In this document: positions 8,649-19,039 of the stretch, one piece after another | Numbering within the stretch: position 1 is the stretch's first letter | Layout: the number at the start of each line of letters is the position of its first letter | Assembly (NCBI GenBank): GCA_000512085.1 | Contig: ASPP01024706.1 | Location: forward strand, 1 to 25,816 | DNA length: 25,816 bases | DNA from: Reticulomyxa filosa | Taxonomy: Eukaryota > Foraminifera > Reticulomyxidae | Reading direction: 5' to 3' | Notes under the pieces: generated by a model | What the model was told of the DNA's origin: nothing | Database searches by the model: none | What the model saw: the letters and a program-made list of their open reading frames with translations, nothing else | Translations under genes and position numbers: made by a program

Positions 8649-11568
8649 ATGAAGACAATCAAATCGTGGTTTGGAAGGATCAGTACTACTAGTAGACATA
8701 ATACAACGAAACCTCATGTGTTAATAAAGATCCCAAGTGTAAAACAGGTGGAAACCGAGGAAAAGACAGAGACCCCACGCAAAAAGAAAAAACACAGAAG
8801 CAGTAAGAAGGACGAGGGCTCGAAAAAAGAGTATGACGATGAAAAAGGAGAGCAATCACAAATTAACAGCAAGGAAAGCAGAACAAAATCCAAAATGGAG
8901 GAAGGGAAGCAACAAAGTCGTGGAAAAGCGGATTCCAAATTAAAAAAAAAGAATAAAAAAGCGAGAGATGAAAATGATCAAAATCAAACCCAAGAATTTT
9001 ATTTCCAAAAAAAGCAACAACTACAAGTTTAACTTCACACCACTGGTGACAATTGCAAACATAAAATAGTATTTAGTTTCATTTGTAACATATAAAAATA
9101 TGTATACATATATATAACACATACATTATGAATCTCAAGACGGAATAAATTTGTGTGTACACTTTGTGGGAGTATGGATCATAGTTTACAGTTCAAGTGC
9201 AGTATCGACAGCAATCTTGGACGTTATACCGATCATTCAATGAGTTTGTAGAATTATGGGATCAATTGAATAGCAAGTATGGCATCTCAATCGAATCCAC
9301 AAAACTTAAGATTTTGCCACTATTCCAACATCCCCCCATCCAAACCACAAACAAAAATGTTCATCAGCGCTCTCAAAAGAGTTTAACCACACCCACGTAC
9401 ATAGTCCACCTTTTTTTTTTTTTGTTCATTCAAATTGGTGTTTACTGCATGTGCACGCTGATCACTCAGCAAAAAAAAAAAAAAGGGGGCGCAAACAGAA
9501 AAAACAATTATAAAAAAAAAAGAATCAAAAAAATACGACTTCGAAAATCTGCCCCCGACAAGGGAATCCTCACGGTCGACCTCGCACATGGACAACATGG
9601 CATATCAGTCAGATTTTGTATCTGCATTTGATACGAACAAAGTAGCAGAACAGTATCAACCTCTTCCATTAGGTAGATAAGGAGAGAGCGTTTATACTTT
9701 GTTGTTCCTCACAAGTTGATCGACTAACATAAAAACAAAAAAAAAAAAAAAAGATGTACGCTTTGCTCGAACAAACCCAGATGAATCTCCCTTTGTAAAA
9801 ATCTTACGTAAATCATTGGAAGAGTGGCTGCAAAAAGTAATTCAAGATGAGGTGTACATTCGAAATGACGAAGTTTGCAACTTTATTCAATTTTATCTCG
9901 TTGTGACTGAATCGAGCAAAAAACAAAAGAAAGTGGAAAAGTGGATGCATATTGCAGATCACGCACATATGCATAGTGGCGACGCCAATGGCATGGATAG
10001 ATCCACGAAATCAACGAAATCAAAGGAAGGGGTCGGAATGAGCGATCAGCAGCAATTATCGGAGCAGGGAAAAAAGACCAAAAGCGTAGGCTTGCATGAC
10101 TTTACATTACTTAAAGTAATTGGAAAAGGGGCCTTTGGCAAAGTGTTGCAAGTTCGAAAAAAGGATACCAATAAAATGTATGCCATGAAAATATTGAAAA
10201 AGGAAAATGTTATGAAGAGAGAGCAAATCGAACATACGAAAACCGAGAGAAGGGTATTGGGCTATATCCAACACCCTTTTATTGTTGCTTTGGATTACGC
10301 CTTTCAATCCGAGACTAAGTTATACTTAGTCTTAGATTACTGTCCAGGAGGAGAGCTCTTTTTCCACTTGGGCAAAGTCAAGCGCTTTAAAGAGGATCGC
10401 GCTAGATATTATGCTGCTGAAATTACTTTGGCGTTGGAGTATTTGCATTCCAAAGACATTGTTTACAGGTTTTGTAAAATTTTTTTTAAAAAAAACGTTG
10501 TTCAATACATTTTTTTGTAAGCAACATAAAATCAAATAACGTACAAAACAAAACTCTCCTCTTTTTATCCTTTCATATATGCACAGGGATTTGAAGCCAG
10601 AAAATGTACTGCTCGATGGTGAAGGTCACATACGACTGACAGATTTTGGATTGTCCAAAGAACGTATCAATGATGAAAACTTGACGTATTCGTTTTGCGG
10701 AACTCCAGAATACTTGGCACCAGAGATATTAAGAAAAGTTGGACATGGGAAACCCAGCGATTGGTGGTCCTTAGGCGCACTGTTGTACGAAATGATGACT
10801 GGAATGCCACCTTTTTATAGTCGCGATCGCGATCGATTATTTGAAAAAATACTCCACAGCAAAATCAAATTTCCTACACACTTCAGTGAAGCTTGTTGTC
10901 ATTTGCTTATGTCTTTAATGCAGCGGGATCCCAATCATCGATTAGGTTATTCGTATGCACTTGATTTTTTTTTTTAAATATGTCCGTGTTTTCAACATAA
11001 ACAAGAAAAATACTTTCACGAACACGTGGCAATTATTAAAACAACAGGAACATTTGATGATGCCAAGCCAGTCAAGGCGCATGTATTCTTTAGGGGCATT
11101 GACTGGGACTTATTACTGAATAAAAAAGTGTCACCACCTTTTGTTCCAAAAATTGAGCAAGATACTACGGGATGCGTGGGTGTGAACAACTTTGATAAGG
11201 AGTTTGTGGACATGCCTATTGATTCTCCTGAGGATAATAAAAATCCAAAACGCATTTCTGACAAAAAAGCCTCCTTGCTGTTCTTTGAGGACTTTACATT
11301 TGTCCGAGAGCAAGAGGTTTGTATGAATGACGCCAAAAATGAGACGAACAGTGATAATACTAGCGAAAGTGATAGTGATAGTAGCACTGATAGCGGACAG
11401 GCAGAGGACAATAATATTGGTGTGTATCCATTAGCAGACGATACAACAATGTCTGGACAAAATAACCAGTTTGGAGGCTCCATTGGTGAATACAACAATC
11501 AATTCAGAGCAGAAGATTATGCACAACACGCTGTTGCAAAAACTACTAGTTCATCACCGCACATATAA
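8649..11568 (+). CDS. PX-domain AGC serine/threonine kinase (S6K/SGK/AKT-like)
   Basis: Six exons with consistent phases: 8649-9026, 9185-9396, 9470-9672, 9754-10468, 10587-10945, 11006-11568 (809 codons). Residues 1-126 are Lys/Glu-rich and disordered. A PX domain begins at FTVQVQYRQQSWTLYRSFNE, has LPLF, and finishes with LRKSLEEWLQKVIQDE. It is split by a roughly 90-residue Lys/Ser-rich insertion, part of it encoded by A-runs. The kinase has the Gly loop GKGAFG (388-393), Lys in YAMKIL (410), YRDLKPEN, TDFGLSK and the activation loop SFCGTPEYLAPE. An AGC C-tail follows: SPPFVP, a Ser-Pro turn-motif candidate in IDSPED (696) and the hydrophobic motif FEDFTF (Thr 720). PX domains bind phosphoinositides and SGK3 is the animal PX-AGC example, so an endosomal, PDK1/TORC2-type regulated kinase is inferred. 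The T-loop residue is Ser, not the usual Thr. The exon 5/6 junction (G then GTTATT donor) changes the usual RLG to RLE and is the least sure. Confidence 0.88.
11345..11400 (+). repeat. Ser/Asp-rich acidic tail segment of the kinase
   Basis: AGT and GAT/GAC codons alternate, giving SDNTSESDSDSSTDSG after the hydrophobic motif. It resembles casein-kinase-2 type acidic Ser clusters. It extends the AGC C-tail well past the usual end at the hydrophobic motif. Confidence 0.6.
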
Positions 11569-11876
11569 AAAAAAAAATTATGTGCATATGCCTCTTTAAA
11601 AGGTATTTTCAAAAATTAAGAAAAAAAGAAAATCATGGTGCTCGTTTCTTGTGAAACAAGCAACGAAGAGTGCCCATTATGAGATGTGTGGCTTCTTCTC
11701 TAATACAGACAAAAACGAGGAAGAAAAAAAGTGTGTCAGTCATTGTCTTCTCTTAATTGTTTTTTCTTTGGCAAAATATTACCAGAATTGATAAAAAAAA
11801 GTTAACGAACACTGTTTTGTATACGGCATATAATTTATTTAACGAGAAATAGCGCCAAAGGGAAACAACTCAATAC
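11569..11876. other. Interval between convergent transcription units
   Basis: 308 bases after the kinase stop. An A-run follows the stop immediately. On the minus strand AATAAA occurs just beyond the end of the doubtful minus-strand gene (near 11838), a possible poly(A) signal for it. No coding frame was recognised. Confidence 0.4.
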
Positions 11877-12244
11877 TCATTTTTGAGATCTGGGTTGCAG
11901 TGTCTTTTGAAATTCTTCTACCTCTCTTCGCTTTCTGAGTGTCAGTGCGTAGGTTTGAAGTGGTTTGATGAATTGTTTTGAAGCTTTCAAAGTAATGCCA
12001 TACTTCTCCATAAAAAAAAGAATTAGTACAGTAATTTTCAATTGAAATTTCTCACCGATAGAGTTTTTCAAAAAATTGTAAAAAAAAGCCACTCCTTGAG
12101 TACGCCTCTGAGGACGAGCAAGATGACGTGGACGAAGAGAAACTCTAGAATATTCGACCTTTCTTTTAGTGTTGAGAGAATTTCAAGTGCTCGTAGTCTT
12201 TTTTGTTGAAACAGAAACACGATGAATTTACAACACAACAATAA
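11877..12244 (-). CDS. Possible 3' exons of an unrecognised gene
   Basis: Low-confidence model: an exon 12244-12104 (after an AATAG acceptor) containing QQKRLRALEILSTLKERSN and a hydrophobic stretch, then a 98-nt intron (GTACTC to GGAG) and a last exon 12005-11877 giving KYGITLKASKQFIKPLQTYA and ending RSQK-stop. Phases are zero on both sides. A minus-strand AATAAA follows about 40 bases later. Other frames in this stretch are also open: the 12005-11877 exon also reads in the frame ending FPFGAISR-stop, and the plus strand has a short acidic frame at 12085-12150. The strand and model are therefore uncertain. No domain is recognised. Upstream exons, if any, would lie between 12244 and about 12640. 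Confidence 0.28.
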
Positions 12245-13002
12245 CTATTAATGGTCACAGAAACATCAACAGTGGGTGTATTGTTGAAAGAAAAAAATTA
12301 GCCCGCTTAGAAGACTTGGGTAACAAAATTCACAGTCGGAAAAACTATCCCTAGAACACGAAGAAAGAACATAGCGTGCAAATACTTTATCAAATATTTT
12401 CTCACTCTTTTTTAAGTTCAATCTTTAAATCCAATATTATGTCTATTATTACGAACATCTTACTTTTAAAGTATTTGAAGAGCTGGAGCTTTTTAAATCC
12501 ATTTTATGTTTTAAGAAGAACACGCATTTTTGTTAGAATTACTGACCTCTTTTCAGTTGATGCGGGTAAAAAGAACGAGTGCAAGAAAGAGCCAGAAAAA
12601 TGTGATGTTCTATACACTCTTTGAATATTTTTATTTCTTAGATTTCAATTGTGATGAGTTTCTCTCTTATTATCGAAAAGAGAAATATAAAAATTTGTGT
12701 TAGAAATGTTGATAGTATCGTCAAGTCAAAAATTGAGATACGTAACTTTCTAAGAAATTAACACTTGGCACAAAATTTGAAAAAAAATTTATTGAATTTT
12801 GTAAGCATCGAAGAAATCAATGACTTGTTCACATTGCCAACCATACTCTACAAAATATGACATAGTTATTGTAGTTTTGTTCTTTTGGAAATGAATTACA
12901 ATTATTCGAGTTATTGACAAGGTATTTAACATAAACACATGACTAAATAATAATCATAGCATTGAAAGAAGTGTTTAGGTGAGGTTTTGTAAGAATGCTG
13001 TT
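12245..13002. other. AT-rich interval, no firm gene
   Basis: About 760 bases. Short open pieces occur on both strands near 12244-12640 (a possible minus-strand exon around 12316-12350 behind a good acceptor TTCTTTCTTCGTGTTCTAG, and an 82-codon plus-strand frame at 12376-12624), but none can be joined convincingly. Bases 12640-13002 are AT-rich and include the 3' flank of the membrane-protein gene. Confidence 0.4.
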
Positions 13003-14912
13003 TTAAATAGATCCCATAATTTTGTTTTGAGATTTTGTAGAAGCGTGGTGAGGATTTGGAACGACAATATTTTTAGTCACGCTTTCTTTTTGTTCATAAT
13101 ACGAATCGTCTTCTGGAGAAATGACCAAATTTTCAAACAAAGTATTCGGCCTTTCACGATTTGGAGGCTCTTCCGAACTTTCTTTATCTTCGACAATGGC
13201 CTGACGAGGTTGATATGAAATGGTTTGAATAGTGTGAAAGCGTGCTCCGGACCAATGAGTAGAGGTTTGGCCGAAATGATTTGGTTTGGTTGGGTCAATC
13301 TCCTTTAATTCAACACCATCATTGTCTACAGGACGATTTGCATTGGAAATTTGATCCATTTTTTCTCTCTCTTTTGTTTCGTGATAATATTTGAACATTG
13401 CCATTTGTTCGACAAATCGTAATAGAAACGCAATCACTTTATGTTATGTGTGTATTTTATCAGTGCAATATTGCTTGCCAAAAAAGAAGAATACATAAAA
13501 GTAAGCAAATAAATGAATGAGTCCACTCCAAGGAAGAAGGAAGGGAAAAGAATAGAACAAGTGCGTACATGCGATAATAGTGCTAATTAATTTGGGCATA
13601 TTGATTTTGCTTAGTCCGGGTAAAATAATCCATTGTTGAAGCCAACATTGATAGCGTACAACATTACACGTCGAAACATAGGCGTTACTGGAGGAACAAG
13701 GCAAAAATCCAATGACTTCTGTATTTTTTAAAAGAGCCAATGAAATAGACAATATCGCATTGAGAACGATAACAATAGAAAAGTACGCGTGTTTGAGTAC
13801 CCACCAAAGTAATGCGAGTACATACTTGCAAACAGAAGAAAATCCCACAAAGCAGCGAATGATCGACGAAGGATAAACGGGCTTTTGTTTGTGATTTCCG
13901 TGGCCAGGCCAATGTTTTGATTGATTGTTTGTTTGTTTTTTCAATGTGCTTGTTCGGTCGTCCATCAGATGATAGTGGTATTGTTTTTCGTCTTCCTTTT
14001 CTGTTGTCACAAAACGAACATGCATGAAATAGCAGGGAATAGCAAACAACAAAAAAGAACAGACAGAGCGCACCACACCAATAGCAGTGCTAATGGACAG
14101 CGTTCGCATATCAAAATCTTTGGTGGCAAGATATTTTCTTACCCACTCTGGCTCTCCGAACATTGGTTGATCGGATTCGGATTGAAAGATCTCGTCCTGA
14201 GGCGACGTAAGCTCGTGTCTCCAGTACTTGCACCCAATCCCCAGACACAACAGCAATATTTTTGCTCCTGCTGCAGAGACAATGGCAATCACCACTGTTT
14301 TCAACAAACTGGCTGTTTCGGAACCGTCGTCGCATATTATATCAATTTTTTCATTGATGATGGAAGCATATGTTTCATTCACCTTTTCGACACACATTCA
14401 ACAACATCCATTTGTGCTGTTATTCGAATGTCTGTGAACAAAAAGTGCAGACGCAAATATACCTTTTGTACACAACTGTATACGGTGTCATCGAGACAAT
14501 TGTAGGGACTGTTGTCAACAATGCATCCACCGTCCTCGCCTCTGGATACTTCGAGGGTTCTTAATAAGAATAATCGCTCAACAAGGTTTGTGACATCGGC
14601 CACATTACCTCCAATCACGCCTCCCAGAACAAAAGAACCAATATCCATTTGTGCACATTGATCATAACCATCCATATATTGCACAACGCTGCTTTGGTTT
14701 ACGTCTGGTGATAAAATGTTATGATGAACACCACAACACGTGGTGACATTGTCGCGAATGAACAACACAACCGAGATAAACCAAATCATCACTAAAATGT
14801 CAAAACACGTGAAACATACTATGAGACGTCTTAATCTTCTTAATTGAGGGACACAATATTTACACCCACACCAGCAACATCGGCACCAATAGTAGCATAT
14901 GTGCCAACACAT
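13003..14912 (-). CDS. Unrecognised multi-pass membrane protein with Cys-rich N-terminus
   Basis: Exons (minus): 14912-14463, 14382 to 13527 (donor uncertain; 13569 also fits phase), 13436-13003. Intron 1 is 80 nt, phase 0; intron 2 is about 90 or 132 nt, phase 1. The first model gives 579 aa. The N-terminus is Cys/Trp-rich (MCWHICYYWCRCCWCGCKYC) before a basic RRLRR and a first transmembrane helix (LIVCFTCFDILVMIWFISVV). A lumenal or extracellular loop of about 115 residues with many Cys follows (TTCCGVHH, YDQCAQMD, GGCIVDNSPYNCLDDTVYSC), with N-glycosylation sequons such as NQS and NET. Further hydrophobic helices include TVVIAIVSAAGAKILLLCLG, VCSFLLFAIPCYFMHV, FSIVIVLNAILSISLALL and one near the intron 2 junction. 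A roughly 120-residue hydrophilic C-tail ends in NKIMGSI. Five to six helices are likely. No transporter or receptor signature is recognised. A TAA in frame just before 13436 is removed by intron 2. Confidence 0.7.
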
Positions 14913-14933
14913 TTTTGTTTAGTTTGAACTTTG

Positions 14934-14957
14934 TTTCATTTGAAAAATCAAATGAAA
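14934..14957. repeat. 10-bp stem inverted repeat upstream of membrane-protein ATG
   Basis: TTTCATTTGA and TCAAATGAAA pair perfectly around an AAAA loop. It is centred about 34 bases upstream of the minus-strand ATG at 14912, so it would fall in the promoter or 5' UTR. It could be a dimeric factor site, an mRNA hairpin or chance. Confidence 0.55.
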
Positions 14958-15172
14958 AAAAATCATTTAAAATAAAAATGATATGCACATTGATATTTGA
15001 ATTTTTTTAAAGTATAAAAAGTGGTAAGAAACAACTGTAACCAGAATGCAATGCGGAAGTGACGGCTTTGAAAAGGGAGCACATTAAATGAAAAGAAAAT
15101 AGGAAAACACAATAACAAATAGTGTGCTGTTGAGAATTTAAAAGTGCGATTTTTTTTTTTGTTGAAACAAGG

Positions 15173-17284
15173 TTATTCTTGGAAACAAGAATGTGGACTG
15201 TCTGGAGCCTCTCTCGAGTTCACATGCTTAAGAGGACCACCACCAACTCCTCTTCCAATAAGTAGACATCGAAAGTATTCCAAACGATCAAAAGCAGTAT
15301 CAATATTTCTGGAGGTGCTCCACAAATTTTCAGCAGCCGCAGCGGCCTTTGGCCAAACAGTCGCGTCCAACACACTCAAATCAATGTGCTCACTCCACAT
15401 GCAAGCCTCCCCTCCTAAAACATGTTTTTTGTAATGCTCACTTTCATGTTCAATACCTTCGAACATGTTGTTATTATAATAGTCTTGCCATGCAGTTTTC
15501 AGATGATCCAGATACCATCCATGGCTAACCAAGATATCGTAGCCATTTAGAGCAGCAGAGCGTAGCAAGTTCTTTCCCATCCACAAATGTATGACAGTGT
15601 CTTTTGGGACTTTGGTTTCAAAATTTTTGTAAACTTCTTGCCAAACAATTGGCCGTTTTTTATATTTTGACGCAATTGCAGTGGCTTTGTCCGCCCACCA
15701 CCGATAGATATCGTGTCCCTCGGACAAATGTTCTTTTTTCAGCCATGCCTTTACTTGTTCGTCGTTGTCGTAACACTCAAAGCGGACCTCGTCCATCCCT
15801 ATATGTGTCATATGCAAACAAATGGATTTGTCTTAACAAAACAACGAACAAAAATAAACACAAAGCATTAACCCAAGTGCAAGAACTGATCCGGGAATCG
15901 CTGACTTGCCTCTTTGAGTACACCTTCAACGATTTCAAAGGTCAATGGATTGCTAGGGTCCAGCAAAGTCGGTGATGGTCTCCTACAAGAGGCGCGAATG
16001 CATATTTCGGGATAGCCTTTGCACCAAGAGCCGGCATGTCCGGGAGTGTCGAATTCCGGAATGACACGAATCCCTCGGAATCGGGCATAGTCAATGATTT
16101 CGAAGATATCCTTTTCGCTGTAGCGCTCGTGAATGCTGTAGCTGCCATTCCACAAGTTTGGAAATGCGTTGCTTTGATACGGAAATGACTCCTCGTCTAC
16201 GACGTGCCAATGAAACACATTAAACTTTGCGTAGCTCATTGCGTCCAACAGATGTTTGATCACTGTCGGCGGATGGAAGTGTCGCGACGTATCCAGTAAT
16301 ATGCCGCGATGGGCAAATCTCGGCTTATCATTAATCGATGCTAACATGATTTTATACGTATCCGTGGCAAAGTCATAGCGAATTAGTTGGGATAATGTCT
16401 CCAAACCTCGCAATGCTCCAAACACAGTTCCAGCGCGAAGCAATATTTTATTGCAGTTCACACCTTTTTTTAAACAATCCCAAATACATATTAATATAAA
16501 AACATTTGTGTATACATCATTTCAAATACATGTTTTTTCTTTACAAAAAGAAACTGTTTGAAGGAAGCGCCGGAACAATCAATTCGTAAGATTCGTCCAT
16601 ACTCAATTCCAATTCAACGTCATCGTCTTTGTCAATGTGCAACACCACTCCATCAAAGTATTCATGATATACTCGCGGCTCACTTGAGACGGTGTGAGAA
16701 AACATAATGTCCTGATATCTCTTCACGGCCTCGTGCAATATCTCATGCTTAAAGTTGGTCTGAAATGTCATTGGCAATTGAATTGGGACATCGTAGTCGT
16801 ACAGGTCAATCGAGTGGGGCATTGGCCACACTTTTATGCGATTCAATTGTCTGATTAACTGATATCTCGAATAGTCTTTTGAAAATTGACATTCACTTCC
16901 GTTCTGTTGTTTCAAAGATGGATCTTGCCCATTGTCATTTTGCGTTTTGTCGTCTACGCTCGGCATCGATGGGATTTTCGGCTGCGTAAACACGCCATCC
17001 GTTTTGTTCAACTCTCGAAACACAACCGGATTTGGCGATTTTCCCTCATATATACTCAGCACATTGTATTTTTTGGAATCATATTGTATTACTTTTGTCT
17101 CACCAGCCCAAAAATTATATTTGAACAACAGCCCGACAATCAGCCCAACCAAAACCAACGCTATTGTAATGAACAAGCGGAACAATAATTTACCTGGAGC
17201 ACCTTTGCCAAGTAAACCAGGTGAAATGGTCAACCGGGACCGAGCCCTTGTTGAAAGACGGTCATTTCCAAAATTTGTGGCCAT
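15173..17284 (-). CDS. Membrane-anchored beta-N-acetylhexosaminidase (GH20)
   Basis: Exons (minus): 17284-16555, 16463-15873, 15798-15173; introns 91 and 74 nt, phases consistent; 648 aa. The start is ATG 17284 (MATNFGND). A basic N-terminus precedes a single hydrophobic helix at about residues 33-54 (FITIALVLVGLIVGLLF), so a type II signal anchor is inferred instead of a cleaved signal peptide. A GH20b-like N-domain follows (DESYELIVPA). The TIM-barrel motifs are GALRGLETLSQL, HRGILLDTSRHF, FNVFHWHVVDEESFPY, RFRGIRVIPEFDTPGHAGSW, FLHLGMDEV with the catalytic Asp-Glu pair (about 443-444), IVWQEV, GGEACMWSEHID and WPKAAAAAENLWS. The enzyme removes terminal GlcNAc/GalNAc in lysosomes or the secretory path. 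GH20 usually reads GGDE; here it is GMDE. Exon 2/3 splicing (G then GG ATG GAC GAG) fixes this reading. Confidence 0.94.
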
Positions 17285-17617
17285 GTCCACAAAAAAAAGC
17301 TTTCTGGGTTCCTCCTGACAATTAAACCTGTGATAAAGGCATACCGCTACTATAACTAAAAACGTTAGATTCAAACATTTGGCAAACGAGTGGATACGCG
17401 CAATTGTTAAAATATATTTGAAAAAACAATATAGACATAAATCACTGATCAATTCAAATTATCCAAGTTCCAGTTTGCAACTTGTAAAACTTATTTAACT
17501 TAAAGTTAGTATGCTTTTGTCTTTTGTTTGTTATAAGCGTTATTTAATTTCTTTTTAGTTAATTAATCTGTATTTATTTCTAAATTCAAGCAAAAGGTAA
17601 ACAAGATCAGTAAATAA
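17285..17617. promoter_or_regulatory. Upstream region of the hexosaminidase gene
   Basis: About 330 bases between the hexosaminidase ATG and the retrotransposon remnant. On the minus strand the frame stays open upstream of the ATG to about 17452 without another ATG. The rest is AT-rich. It should hold the hexosaminidase promoter; no motif is assigned. Confidence 0.4.
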
Positions 17618-19039
17618 GCGGTCTTTCAAACATGGCACAACACATCGGAACTACTTTTAAGAATGCTAGAAACAATACACGCATCACTAGACAAAAATTC
17701 TGTAACGTATTCTGTCATGCTGGATATATGCGCGGCGTATGACAGTGTATGGAGAGACGGATTGAGATATAAAATAAGAAACAACTTTAACATAAAAGGG
17801 AGAATGTATTGGTGGATTGACAGCTTCCTTCGTGAACGAGCTGGAAAAGTAGTACTAAATGGAGCATCTTCGCAACTTTACAACTTCAGAGTTGGAGTAC
17901 CTCAAGGGTCGGCACTATCTCCTATACTATTTCTATTATATATAAACGATTTGACAGATGTGATCCACCATCCAATACAAAGCGGAATGTTTGCAGATGA
18001 TGTAGCATTATGGACGTCAATTTTCACTGAAGACACAACAGAAATGCAAAGACAAATGGAGCTGCTACAATATAGTTTAAACGGAGTCAGTGAATGGGGA
18101 TGCAAATGGAAAATGGCTCTAGCCCCCCAAAAGTCACAATGTATCACCTTCCGATCCAAAAATAAAAAGAAATATCCAAAACTAAAAATTAAACTGGATA
18201 ACACTGATATCAAAGAAAAAGACCAAGTAAAATATTTAGGACTTATCATAGACTCCAAACTTACATACAAACAACATGTACATTAAATATATGGAAAAGC
18301 CGCTCGGAAACTTGGATATCTAACTTATTTATGCTCATACAAAGGAATAAAGCTAAGCTTATCGGTTTATAAACTTCTATTCAAAACAATCATTCTACCA
18401 ATATTGGAATACGGATGCCCTTTTTGGAATGGTACATCGGAAGTGTACAAGAAAAAACTAGAGAGAATCCAAAGGATTGCATTATGTAGAATACTGGGAG
18501 TAATGAGTTGGACTGCCTACGACACAGTAAACATGATGGCACAAATGCCACCTCTGGAATTACGGAGGCAGCAAGAAGAAGTAAAACTATACCATAGATG
18601 CATACAAATATCGGAACAACTCCCAGAACACAATTTAACACTGGCCTATCGATTATGGGAGCAAAACCACAATGTCCCCGAAAACGAGTTTTACTGTTGG
18701 AGAGGGAAATTATCGCCTTTGTCAAGGGCATGCATTCATGCGGAAGAAATGAAGATCCCGACAATCACCCCCGACAAAAAAGCGATAATTAATAAGCCTC
18801 CTATGCAACGAAAAAAAATCCCATGTCCCAATAAATCTCCTTTCCCTCAAAATGCAGAACCACCAGCAGAAGAAATTCTAACATCAATCAATAATAAAAC
18901 AACTGTTATCTATACAGATGGAAGTGCATTTCCAAATCCTGGCATTGGCGGAGTTGGAGTAATTATACAAGACCAATCAAACCAAGAACATGTTGAAATC
19001 GAACATCCAGTAAATGGAATTAACAAAAAAGGAACCTAG
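17618..19039 (+). mobile_element. Truncated non-LTR (LINE, jockey-like) retrotransposon
   Basis: The element is recognisable from AVFQTWHNTSELLLRMLE (inside the reverse transcriptase) to a partial RNase H domain. The 5' part of a normal element (ORF1, endonuclease, first RT motifs) is absent, as expected from incomplete target-primed reverse transcription. The 3' end is also lost: the RNase H ends soon after its first Asp motif and the frame stops at 19037-19039, with no poly(A) tail or 3' UTR seen. Target-site duplications were not found by eye. It sits upstream of the hexosaminidase gene in the opposite orientation. Homology to jockey-type elements is from the RT motifs and the RT-RNase H order. 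Confidence 0.88.
17618..19039 (+). pseudogene. Reverse transcriptase-RNase H fragment with one in-frame stop
   Basis: The reading frame shows RT motifs in order: SVMLDICAAYDSVW (motif A, catalytic Asp), GVPQGSALSPILFLLYINDL (motif B), FADDVALW (motif C, FADD in place of YADD), then KYLGLIIDSKLTYKQHV (motif D/E region). A TAA at 18284-18286 interrupts it, and the same frame continues with IYGKAARKLGYLTYLCSY and the thumb-like region LERIQRIALCRILGV. RNase H begins with VIYTDGSAFPNPGIGGVGV (first catalytic Asp) but lacks the Glu and other Asp residues, so it would be inactive. Apart from the ends, one stop over about 470 codons and no frameshift suggest recent or weakly decayed insertion. Codon use is A-rich, unlike the neighbouring hexosaminidase. 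Confidence 0.9.

Noticed and set aside
8714-8938. Antisense Ser/Phe/Leu-rich frame opposite kinase exon 1
   Set aside because: It is the complement of a Lys/Glu-rich coding region, which always gives such Phe/Ser/Leu frames.
12085-12150. Short plus-strand acidic frame (LEYASEDEQDDVDEEKL then stop)
   Set aside because: Looks protein-like but has no start, no upstream partner exon and overlaps the minus-strand candidate. Not enough to call a gene.
13921-14505. 194-codon plus-strand frame opposite the membrane-protein gene
   Set aside because: Antisense shadow; the minus strand has spliced, helix-patterned coding sequence.
18284-18286. In-frame TAA codons in the RT, after the Kelch frame and before 13436, suggesting TAA might be reassigned
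   Set aside because: OLA1-like and PX-kinase frames end properly at TAA where their families end, so TAA works as stop. The RT case is decay and the 13436 case falls in an intron.
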